Assembly: GCA_027039465.1 (NCBI GenBank)
Contig: JALWEA010000352.1
Span: 1-10,230, forward strand
Reading direction: 5' to 3'
DNA length: 10,230 nt
DNA from: Calditrichia bacterium
GTDB taxonomy: Bacteria > Calditrichota > Calditrichia > Calditrichales > Calditrichaceae
The first letter of the stretch is position 1, and every line of letters starts with the position of its first letter. The notes beneath the pieces are model-generated. The model did no database searches. It had not been told where the DNA came from and saw nothing but the letters and a program-made list of their open reading frames with translations. Positions 1 through 5,559 of the stretch are shown here, piece after piece. The position numbers were made by a program, and so were the translations under genes.

Positions 1-104
1 TCAAAGTGCTGAAAAGAAAAATGTACGGTTTTAGAGATTTTGAATTTTTTAAGTTAAAAATTCTTGACCTGCATAATTATAAATTTGAGTTAAAGGGCAC
101 TTGA
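1..104 (+). CDS. C-terminal end of a transposase, probably ISL3 family (5' end outside the window)
   Basis: Reading from position 3, the plus strand is open for 33 codons and ends at TGA 102-104. The peptide contains KRKMYGFRDFEFFKLKI followed by a short tail. A basic KR..YG(F/Y)R(N/D).(E)(Y/F)FKL segment close to the C-terminus is what I know from ISL3-family (IS204/IS1001/IS1165-type) DDE transposases. The rest of the protein, including the catalytic DDE residues, lies to the left of the window, so I cannot say whether it is intact. The family call is supported by the terminal sequence about 24 bp downstream, whose reverse complement starts GGGCTCTTCCGG, resembling ISL3-family ends. This is the only plus-strand gene I can support in the window. 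Confidence 0.55.
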   Translation, partial: KVLKRKMYGFRDFEFFKLKILDLHNYKFELKGT

Positions 105-128
105 TGTACTCAAAAACCGGAAGAGCCC
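1..128 (+). mobile_element. Right end of an ISL3-like insertion sequence
   Basis: The transposase tail ends at 104. The likely terminal inverted repeat follows and finishes with CCGGAAGAGCCC at 117-128, i.e. GGGCTCTTCCGG read inward, similar to ISL3-family termini. ISL3 elements usually duplicate 8 bp of target. The 8 bp after 128 would be TTTTTTTA, but the left copy is outside the window and cannot be compared. The exact boundary is therefore inferred. Confidence 0.5.
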
Positions 129-135
129 TTTTTTT
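92..135 (+). terminator. Rho-independent terminator for the transposase gene
   Basis: AAAGGGC (92-98) pairs with GCCCTTT (125-131), and the run of T at 129-135 overlaps the 3' arm. The stem starts within the last transposase codons and its 3' arm includes the presumed terminal repeat, so the IS end and the terminator overlap. The loop is long (26 nt), which lowers confidence. Read on the minus strand there is an A-rich rather than U-rich tail, so it would not obviously terminate the AlbA_2 gene. Confidence 0.5.
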
Positions 136-224
136 ATTGTGCAATATGTGCAATTATTATGCAATCATTTTTTTAGTTCATAAAAACTCCTGCCCCACGT
201 TTTTACGTTTTATAATGGCAGATT

Positions 225-254
225 TATCGGACATATATCGGACATATCGGACAT
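225..254. repeat. Three near-tandem copies of TATCGGACAT
   Basis: The decamer TATCGGACAT occurs exactly at 225-234, 236-245 and 245-254, with spacings of 11 and 9 bp. The last copy touches the stop codon of the AlbA_2 gene (254-256). The rest of 129-253 is AT-rich and shows no open frame or other structure I can support. The role is unknown; a protein-binding iteron or replication slippage are both possible. Confidence 0.7.
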
Positions 255-1573
255 TATCCGTTTAAAATATAATAAGAACCTTTTTTCTCTCCTTTTTTTA
301 TTAAAATTGTTTTTTCTACTAACTTTTCTAAATCTCTGTATGCAGTTTTGTACAAAACATTATTCAATTTTTGATATTCTTTATTTGATATTTTTCCTTT
401 TTCTTTTACGTATAAAACTGCTTTTATCTGCCTTTCATTAAGTTTGAGTTTTTCCAAATCATTCTTATTAAATATATCTTTTTTGAAAATTACCCAAAAA
501 TCACTTCCTTCATTTTTGAATTCAGGTGTTGGTAGTCCGTGTTTTTTACATTGCTCGGCAATTTTAATTGTTCCACGTCCCCAAGCTTCAATATATCCTG
601 CTCGAAAAAATGCATTTGCAATATCAGGATTACGAGGTTTTGATGAATGCTTTTGTAACAATTTTTCAACGGTCCAATTTTCCGGTAGTCTGCCTTCATT
701 CCAAATCATTAACTTATCATTATAAACGCTTATTTGAACCGGGAATCCATACGCATAATCCTTATGAGCAATGGCATTTAGCAATGCTTCGCGTATGGCT
801 TCTTTCGGGTATTCGTAAGTTTCAATTCGGTGAATACCGTCATAAGAGATTATTGCTTTAATGTATTTGGTAAAAAGAATTTCGGTTGTTCTTTCAACTT
901 GGTCAAATAAATTTCCGTGAACTTCATCTTGAAAAATCAATTCGGTATCCGATTGGAAATGTCCGATTTTTATAAAAGCGCCTGTTATAAATTTTTCAGG
1001 GTCAGGATGAAAAAGTAGGACAGTAGCTCTTTTGAGTGTTGATTTATCTAATAATTTTAAATTTTCAAGGATATTTTCGTTGCTTTCGGTTAGAACGCTT
1101 TCATCCATTCGTTTGTTTTTAAATGCTAACCTTTTGAACAACTCAATTGTTTCATTTTTTAGTTCCTTTATTGAAATTCCGGGAATTGATATACTATCCC
1201 AAGTTCTACCTTTCCTTTCAAGTAAGAATTTATCTAACGCAGCACCTTTTAATTCTTGCCGTGTGCTTCCACTCCTATAAAAATATTGTCCTTTATAGTT
1301 TACAGCGAAAGGCTGTGGATCAATAACAATTTCAAGATAATCACCCTTTCCGGTTTTATGTAAATTTACGTCAACTAAAATCCCAAGAACGTCTTTTACT
1401 TTGTTCGGAATGTCTTCAAGAAGTTTTTTTGAGTTTTTAACTCCAACAACTTCTCCTTTGTTATTTTTCCCAATAATAATCTTTCCGCCTGATGCATTAG
1501 CAAAGCCACAAATCCATTTCAGGTATTCGTCTTTCCAAATTTCTTTCCATTCAACATTTTGACTTTCTTGCAT
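254..1573 (-). CDS. AlbA_2 (Schlafen-type) DNA-binding domain / GHKL ATPase-like transcriptional regulator
   Basis: This 439-aa protein has the architecture of the widespread 'ATP-binding protein / putative DNA-binding domain' family. Residues 1-120 form an AlbA_2 domain, with VEWKE near the start, FANASGGKIIIG at 24-35 and YRSGSTRQEL at 99-108. Residues about 255-345 form a GHKL-like ATPase module: an N-box REALLNAIAHKDY at 261-273, NEGRLP at 292-297 and a glycine lid region EAWGRGT at 329-335. Residues about 376-436 look like a winged helix. ATG 1573 is preceded by an AGGAAAAGAG purine stretch. Such proteins are known or suspected transcriptional regulators and recur in defence islands; their ligands are mostly unknown. 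The gene follows the palindromic site 1666-1797 but has no recognisable cassette site after its own stop. The AT-rich composition agrees with an accessory origin. The family call is firm; the biological role is open. Confidence 0.85.
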   Translation of the reverse strand: MQESQNVEWKEIWKDEYLKWICGFANASGGKIIIGKNNKGEVVGVKNSKKLLEDIPNKVKDVLGILVDVNLHKTGKGDYLEIVIDPQPFAVNYKGQYFYRSGSTRQELKGAALDKFLLERKGRTWDSISIPGISIKELKNETIELFKRLAFKNKRMDESVLTESNENILENLKLLDKSTLKRATVLLFHPDPEKFITGAFIKIGHFQSDTELIFQDEVHGNLFDQVERTTEILFTKYIKAIISYDGIHRIETYEYPKEAIREALLNAIAHKDYAYGFPVQISVYNDKLMIWNEGRLPENWTVEKLLQKHSSKPRNPDIANAFFRAGYIEAWGRGTIKIAEQCKKHGLPTPEFKNEGSDFWVIFKKDIFNKNDLEKLKLNERQIKAVLYVKEKGKISNKEYQKLNNVLYKTAYRDLEKLVEKTILIKKGEKKGSYYILNG

Positions 1574-1665
1574 TTAATCTCTTTTCCTACAAAAATACAA
1601 AATATAAGATTAATTTGATGGCGGATATTAAATTAAGTGGTAATTTTTATCTTCCTTCCTTACAC

Positions 1666-1797
1666 ACAACGGTTATGTGTATGAGTAGTGGCGGGATTAT
1701 CCGCACTTTTGTTAATTTTTGCATCATTGTTGATTTTATTCATATTGTTCATATTTAGCACTTTGCCCGCCATTACTTATACACAATGTTGTAGGGC
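1666..1797 (-). other. Large imperfect palindrome resembling an integron attC site
   Basis: On the plus strand, arm 1677-1695 (GTGTATGAGTAGTGGCGGG) pairs with 1766-1784 (CCCGCCATTACTTATACAC): 17 Watson-Crick pairs plus two G.T wobbles, with a 70-nt loop. Outside the stem, ACAAC (1666-1670) pairs with GTTGT (1788-1792), separated by unequal unpaired spacers of 6 and 3 nt. The two wobbles become A.C mismatches on the minus strand, so the plus strand folds better. Because the kinase operon is on minus, the plus strand is the 'bottom' strand relative to the genes, and the bottom strand is the one folded and cut in integron attC sites. The outer box GTTGTAGGGC does not fit the textbook GTTRRRY, so this is attC-like, not proven attC. 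Confidence 0.5.
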
Positions 1798-1804
1798 GTA
1801 TGTA

Positions 1805-2812
1805 TTATATTGTTGTATCTCTAATTATTTTATAGAAAAGTTCTTCAGCGTCGTTTTCTGATAAATGTTTTGAACATTTCTCTTTAATTCTACGACCATT
1901 TTTTTTGAAATCAATAATCCACCCATTTCTATTAGAATACTTTACAATTTCATAACCATTTCCAACCCAACAATTTTCATCAATTGGTCTCCAATCAATA
2001 GAAATCTTTATTTTTTCCAATGCTTGCCTAAATTGAGTAGTATTTTGAAAACGTGTAGTAGTAGAATTATGAATAGCCTTATTTACGATTTTTATTACTT
2101 TATTTGGAATATGAAGTAAATAAATACGTTTGGGATATTTTTTCCTTTTGACCGCTTTTTCCCATTCATCAACAGATTTAAAATCAAAATCCATTTTTTC
2201 AACATTATTCAAAAGTCTGTAAAAGGTTACACCCATTGCATAAATATCACTCAATTTATTCATTGGAGAACCTTGAATTACTTCAAGAGGTTGGTGAGGT
2301 CTATATCCGAATGTGTCAGGAGGGTCAATATGATAGTCTATTGCCAAACCAAAATCAGATAATTTTGCTTCTCCACTATTCCCAATTAAGATATTCCCTG
2401 GTTTTATGTCCCTATGTAAAATATCATTATTATGTGCATGTTCTAGCCCAAGTAATGCTTCTTCAATAATTTTTATACTTTCATAGATTGAAACAAATCT
2501 CTTTTCGATACGATTTTGCACCGAACCGTTTGCAAGATATTCCATTGCGATATAAACATGTGGATTACCTTCATAGATTGTAACATTAACTTCCTTAACA
2601 TCAACAATATGTTTATGCCTACATTTTTCCAACGTTTGTGCTTCTCTTATTGCCTGCACAAATTTATTAGGATCAGGAACCCTAATTAATTTTATTGCTC
2701 TATCAACTTTTAAATAAGGGTCAAATGCATGAAAAACAAAACCAAATGCCCCATTGCCAAGGTAGCCAATAATCTCAAACTTGTTGATTTTTTTGGGAAT
2801 TCTCACATTCAT
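1805..2812 (-). CDS. Hanks-type Ser/Thr protein kinase
   Basis: A cytoplasmic protein kinase with all core motifs. Numbered from ATG 2812, the glycine loop LGNGAFGFV is at 18-26, the ATP-anchoring lysine of AIKLI at 41, the alpha-C glutamate at about 57, HRDIKPGN at 133-140, DFG at 153-155, an APE-like PLE at about 175-177, and the conserved SDIYAMG at 188-194. A reading with four extra residues starts at TTG 2824. I prefer ATG 2812-2810, because its ATGA overlaps the stop of the preceding gene and indicates translational coupling; this gives 335 aa. No membrane segment or sensor repeat is seen. After the kinase fold (about 1-272) there is a compact C-terminal piece of about 60 residues (WRPIDENCWVGNGYEIV onward), rich in aromatic and charged residues, that I do not recognise. 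It may be a substrate or target-sensing domain. The neighbour is an RNase H-like small protein in the same cassette-like unit. Catalytic activity is likely; the substrate is unknown. Confidence 0.85.
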   Translation of the reverse strand: MNVRIPKKINKFEIIGYLGNGAFGFVFHAFDPYLKVDRAIKLIRVPDPNKFVQAIREAQTLEKCRHKHIVDVKEVNVTIYEGNPHVYIAMEYLANGSVQNRIEKRFVSIYESIKIIEEALLGLEHAHNNDILHRDIKPGNILIGNSGEAKLSDFGLAIDYHIDPPDTFGYRPHQPLEVIQGSPMNKLSDIYAMGVTFYRLLNNVEKMDFDFKSVDEWEKAVKRKKYPKRIYLLHIPNKVIKIVNKAIHNSTTTRFQNTTQFRQALEKIKISIDWRPIDENCWVGNGYEIVKYSNRNGWIIDFKKNGRRIKEKCSKHLSENDAEELFYKIIRDTTI

Positions 2813-3261
2813 AACAAAAACCAAGCAGTTAATAATGCATCTTTTGTTTGTTTATCCCAATATGGTGGATGAGTTCCTATTATACTGTCAATATATTCAT
2901 AAACATTATCTTTTTTCTTTAATCCAAATTTTGTTGCATTAATACCTTGACTTGTAAAATGTTGAATTGGAATACCTTTTTTGTGGCAAGAAAGATTTAA
3001 AATACCAAGTGGATAAATTGAGTTCTGGATTGATCTTGTAGATGATAATGTTAGTGGAATTTTATATCCAACTTTATCTGGGGTATGTTTGTTTAACAGT
3101 AAATTTATTTGTGTTTCAAACCAACCTGCTAGTTCCGATATTGACATTGATTTTGGATAAACAATTCTATCCTTTTCTATTAAATTCAAATGTTCGCCAT
3201 TTTTTTCAATGACAGCATATCGGAAATCATTTTTCGTAAAATTAAATCCTATATTTTTCAT
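2809..3261 (-). CDS. Small protein with RNase H/RuvC-like fold features, first gene of the kinase operon
   Basis: This 150-aa protein is not one I can name. The N-terminus IGFNFTKNDFRYAVIEKNG has the pattern of the first two strands of an RNase H/RuvC-like fold (IGxDxSxxxxGYAVIE), but the position usually held by the catalytic Asp is Asn7. A second beta segment, DKVGYKIPLTLSS, lies at about 62-74. The C-terminal KDALLTAWFLL (140-150) resembles the RuvC-type last helix with its acidic residue (Asp141). The DUF3010 family is the nearest comparison I can recall, at low certainty. With Asn7 it may be a degenerate, binding-only member. ATG 3261 has no strong ribosome-binding site, only an A-rich leader of about 15 nt after the GTTGTAGGGC box. 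The gene's TGA overlaps the ATG of the kinase, so the two are almost certainly co-translated. Confidence 0.65.
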   Translation of the reverse strand: MKNIGFNFTKNDFRYAVIEKNGEHLNLIEKDRIVYPKSMSISELAGWFETQINLLLNKHTPDKVGYKIPLTLSSTRSIQNSIYPLGILNLSCHKKGIPIQHFTSQGINATKFGLKKKDNVYEYIDSIIGTHPPYWDKQTKDALLTAWFLL

Positions 3262-3276
3262 ATCGTTATTTTTTAT

Positions 3277-3337
3277 GCCCTACAACGTATGTACATATTT
3301 TATGGTTCTTATCCGCCCAAATTGGGAGTATAAGAAC
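3277..3337 (-). other. Upstream cassette boundary: inverted GCCCTACAAC box and adjacent hairpin
   Basis: GCCCTACAAC at 3277-3286 is the exact reverse complement of 1788-1797. It lies 15 nt upstream of the start codon of the first operon gene. Next to it, GTTCTTAT (3305-3312) pairs with ATAAGAAC (3330-3337), and CCCAA (3316-3320) pairs with TTGGG (3322-3326), giving a compact 33-nt hairpin with an internal mismatch. On the minus strand this gives hairpin, then R'-like box, then gene, which is the order at the left end of an integron cassette. The hairpin could be the tail of the previous cassette's recombination site. The sequence between 3338 and 3426 is AT-rich with nothing else I can support, apart from GCTTAAC at 3408-3414, which matches RYYYAAC by itself. 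Confidence 0.4.
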
Positions 3338-3426
3338 AATTGTTTATATTTTTCTTTCTACAATTCATTAATAATTCTATCAAAAACCTATAATTTAGAT
3401 TATTGCTTAACGTATTACACTACAAA

Positions 3427-3666
3427 TCAATCCATTAATTGTAAAGCCACCTTTTCACCGTTTTTTTCATTGACCAATTTCAATTTGCCATTTTCAAGTT
3501 GTAATTGTTTATTCGCATTCAGTAATTCAATACCGTAAACCGATCCGTCCGGAGCAAGATCAATCACCAATTCATCGCTGATTTTTACGTATTACAGCCC
3601 TTTGGTTTTCGGCCTGAAACGTATATAGGCAATATTGTATTTTGGATCAAAACTTTTTTCAATTCC
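3427..3666 (-). pseudogene. Broken DUF2283-like gene with an in-frame stop
   Basis: Translating the minus strand from 3666 gives SFDPKYNIAYIRFRPKTKGL, then a TAA (3592-3594), then in the same frame YVKISDELVIDLAPDGSVYG and IELLNANKQL, ending at TGA 3427-3429. The two halves together match the DUF2283 pattern (xYDxxxDxxYIxF ... VxxDxxxDGxVxGIEIL). The stop falls at a variable, usually Glu/Gln-rich site, so a single base change (GAA or CAA to TAA) could have broken the gene. No ATG precedes the first half in this frame; upstream it merges with the end of the hydroxyacyl-CoA dehydrogenase gene. The start is therefore also lost, or a second indel lies near 3670-3690. Some DUF2283 proteins sit in toxin-antitoxin-like contexts, but the function is not established. 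Confidence 0.65.
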
Positions 3667-3691
3667 GGATCTTCGTTTTTGGTTACACTTT

Positions 3692-4636
3692 TCAATCCGG
3701 TTTGGGATACTCAAAAAATCCCTTGCCCGTCTTACGGCCCAAATGACCGGCGCGCACCAGTTTGCGCAGCAAAGGACAAGGACGATATTTTGATTCGCCC
3801 AGCTCGCGGAACAAAGTTTCCATCCAGGCCATTAATTCGTCCAGCCCAATCTGGTCGGCCAGCGCCAAGGGCCCTTTGGGAAAATTGTAGCCCAATTTCA
3901 TGGCCGTATCGATATGCTCGGCTGTGGCCACGCCTTCCATCAAAATATGGATGGCTTCGTTAATCATAGGTACAATAACGCGCGTTGTGATGTAACCCGG
4001 ATATTCGAATACCTCAACCGCCGTTTTATCGAGCATTTCGGCAAACTTACGAATGAAATCGTAGGTTTCATCGGAGGTTTTCAAACCGCGTACGATTTCG
4101 ACCAAGGGAATTTTAGGCACGGGATTCAAAAAATGCATGCCGATCACCCGTTCCTGACGATTGGTGGCGGAGGCAATTTCCGTGATACTCAAAGCGGAAG
4201 TATTGGTAATAAAAATCGTTTTGGGATCGCAGATTGCATCGATTTTGCGCATGAGTTCTTTTTTCGCTTCCAAATTTTCCGAAATCGCTTCAATGACCAC
4301 ATCGCCGTAGATGGCATCATTGATGTTCGCCGAAACTTTGATCCGACTCAGAATGGCTCTTTTTTCACTCTTGGTCAAAGTCCAACGGGCGATTTCTTCA
4401 TCCATGCTTTGTTCCAGCAGTTCCAAGCTTTTCTTTGCGGTTTCTTCGTCTTTCTCAATCAAAATCACTTCCATCCCTTTGGAAGCCACCAACTGGGAAA
4501 TGCCGCGCCCCATGGTTCCGGCGCCGATTACCACTACCCGCTTTATCAACTCGCGGTCTTCAATCTCACCCAATTCGTCCTGACGCAACATTTCGAGATT
4601 AAGAAGTTCTTCGTTTTTATTATCTTTCTCAGCCAT
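3692..4636 (-). CDS. 3-hydroxyacyl-CoA (3-hydroxybutyryl-CoA) dehydrogenase
   Basis: This cytoplasmic NAD-dependent enzyme oxidises L-3-hydroxyacyl-CoA to 3-ketoacyl-CoA, or the reverse, in beta-oxidation or butanoate/PHB metabolism. The 314-aa protein has a Rossmann dinucleotide site VVVIGAGTMGRGI at 34-46 and VVIEAISENLEAK at 113-125. The catalytic region is TNTSALSITEIA (144-155), GMHFLNPVP (166-174, catalytic His168) and VEIV (Glu180). The C-terminal dimerisation domain contains NFPKGPLALADQIGLD (251-266) and ends TGKGFFEYPKPD. At the place of the classical active-site Asn in PGFVVNR it has PGYITTR (Thr218), a change seen in some bacterial subfamilies. It carries about 31 extra acidic residues before the Rossmann fold. 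AGGAG 7 nt upstream of ATG 4636 supports this long start. It stands alone, without an enoyl-CoA hydratase partner in the window. Single-domain length fits the PaaH/Hbd/MmgB group rather than FadB. Confidence 0.9.
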   Translation of the reverse strand: MAEKDNKNEELLNLEMLRQDELGEIEDRELIKRVVVIGAGTMGRGISQLVASKGMEVILIEKDEETAKKSLELLEQSMDEEIARWTLTKSEKRAILSRIKVSANINDAIYGDVVIEAISENLEAKKELMRKIDAICDPKTIFITNTSALSITEIASATNRQERVIGMHFLNPVPKIPLVEIVRGLKTSDETYDFIRKFAEMLDKTAVEVFEYPGYITTRVIVPMINEAIHILMEGVATAEHIDTAMKLGYNFPKGPLALADQIGLDELMAWMETLFRELGESKYRPCPLLRKLVRAGHLGRKTGKGFFEYPKPD

Positions 4637-4843
4637 TACTCAGCTCCTAATTACTTGGCAAGAAATTGCTTTCTTCATTTTTACGTCGTCTTAACCGACG
4701 ATGTTTTTTCCAACTCTCGTTCGCCTTTTTACCCTTTAGCTTTTCCGAAAGTAATTTACGACAAAACAATCGATTTCTAAAGTTAATTTGCAATAAAGAA
4801 TCGAATCCACCCCGAACTTAATTCGCGGCTTTTTTTACGATAC

Positions 4844-4893
4844 AGCGGAACCGAATCAGTAAGGCTCGTAAGCCCCAAAATTTCGGTTCCGCT
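4844..4893 (-). other. Hairpin in the ndk to dehydrogenase gap
   Basis: AGCGGAACCGAA (4844-4855) is perfectly complementary to TTCGGTTCCGCT (4882-4893), a 12-bp stem. Inside it a second helix forms between GGCT (4863-4866) and AGCC (4871-4874), closing a 4-nt loop; on the minus strand this loop reads TACG, a UNCG-type tetraloop. No U-run follows on either strand, so it is not a standard intrinsic terminator. The rest of 4637-4985 holds no open frame I believe. The element could be mRNA-stabilising, a leader structure for the downstream dehydrogenase, or a repeat copy. Confidence 0.45.
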
Positions 4894-4921
4894 TTAAGGC
4901 GGTTTTAACAGGATTATTTTT

Positions 4922-4978
4922 CGAACGATAAATTCGACCCGCTACCGACAAAACATTGCTAAGAATTTATCCTGTTCG
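4922..4978 (-). other. Bulged hairpin directly after ndk
   Basis: CGAACGATAAATTC (4922-4935) pairs with GAATTTATCCTGTTCG (4963-4978): five plus nine base pairs with a 2-nt bulge and a 27-nt loop. On the minus strand the stem begins about 8 nt after the ndk stop codon. What follows is A-rich, not U-rich, so I regard it as a 3' structure that may protect or end the ndk transcript, not as a proven terminator. Confidence 0.35.
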
Positions 4979-4985
4979 ATAAAAG

Positions 4986-5420
4986 TCAGTCCATCAAACC
5001 GTTTTCCAGCAATTCCTTTTCCGTAAAGAAAAAACTCAACTCAACTTCGGCGTTCTCGACCGAATCCGAAGCATGGATAGCGTTTCGTCCTTTGCTTTCG
5101 GCGTATAATTTACGAATGGTGCCTTCTTCCGCCTCGGCGGGATCCGTTGCGCCGATCACTTTACGCAACTCTGCAACGGCATTTTTCTTTTGCAAAGCCA
5201 ATACGACCACAGCGCTTTCGGTCATGAACTCAACCAGCTCATCATAGAACGGGCGGCCTTTGTGTACCGCGTAAAATTCTTCGGCCGTCCTTTTCGTCAG
5301 ACGCAACATCTTCATGCCGATGATTTTAAATTCTTTTGCCAAAAGATGATCAATGATTTTACCTTGCAAATTTTTCTGCATGGAATCCGGTTTTATGATT
5401 GCCAACGTACGTTCTTGCAT
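4986..5420 (-). CDS. ndk: Nucleoside diphosphate kinase
   Basis: Ndk transfers the gamma-phosphate between nucleoside triphosphates and diphosphates through a phosphohistidine, balancing ATP, GTP and dNTP pools in the cytoplasm. The 144-aa length is normal for bacterial Ndk. Visible hallmarks are TLAIIKPD (5-12, Lys10), the Kpn-loop region HKGRPFYDELVEFM (53-66), the nucleotide-binding GATDPAEAEEGTIRKLYA (90-107), and the active-site NAIHASDSVENA (113-124) with catalytic His116. The residue after the catalytic His is Ala where most family members have Gly, a tolerated variant. ATG 5420 is preceded by AGGAGA at good spacing. It lies 213 bp downstream of sucD. Succinyl-CoA synthetase and Ndk are known to work together, since GTP made by SucCD can be converted to ATP. 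A terminator-like hairpin between them suggests that ndk has at least partly separate transcription. Confidence 0.97.
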   Translation of the reverse strand: MQERTLAIIKPDSMQKNLQGKIIDHLLAKEFKIIGMKMLRLTKRTAEEFYAVHKGRPFYDELVEFMTESAVVVLALQKKNAVAELRKVIGATDPAEAEEGTIRKLYAESKGRNAIHASDSVENAEVELSFFFTEKELLENGLMD

Positions 5421-5559
5421 TGTATTCTCTCCTTTTAAATTTTGAACAGATCTGCAGCGGCTATAATTAGCTGTACCACTACAACTTAAGTTAATTAATT
5501 ACGTCAGAATTTTTTGAGAAATTTTTCTCTTAACACTCCATTTTAAAACCATGATCGAC

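Noticed and set aside
225..254. CRISPR-like array
   Set aside because: Units are 10 bp with almost no spacer between them, and there are no cas genes.
1574..1620. Bacteroidota-type promoter (TAnnTTTG) ahead of the AlbA_2 gene
   Set aside because: TATTTTTG fits the -7 consensus on minus, but no -33 TTG lies at the right distance and the leader would be only about 12 nt; too weak in such AT-rich DNA.
3408..3414. GCTTAAC as a genuine integron R'' box
   Set aside because: It fits RYYYAAC, but no matching partner box or stem surrounds it; a 7-mer of this type is expected by chance.
3209..3538. Plus-strand 109-codon frame across the upstream cassette boundary
   Set aside because: It overlaps the start of the RNase H-like gene, the hairpin and the pseudogene on the other strand, and its sequence is low-complexity with no ribosome-binding site.
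4671..4713. CGTCG/CGACG hairpin followed by a T-run on plus as a terminator
   Set aside because: The T-run is on the plus strand, where no gene needs a terminator; on minus it is followed by A-rich sequence.
3914..4780. Long plus-strand open frame (288 codons) opposite the dehydrogenase
   Set aside because: It is antisense to a clear enzyme gene, has composition typical of a shadow frame (many His, Phe, Asn) and matches nothing I recognise.
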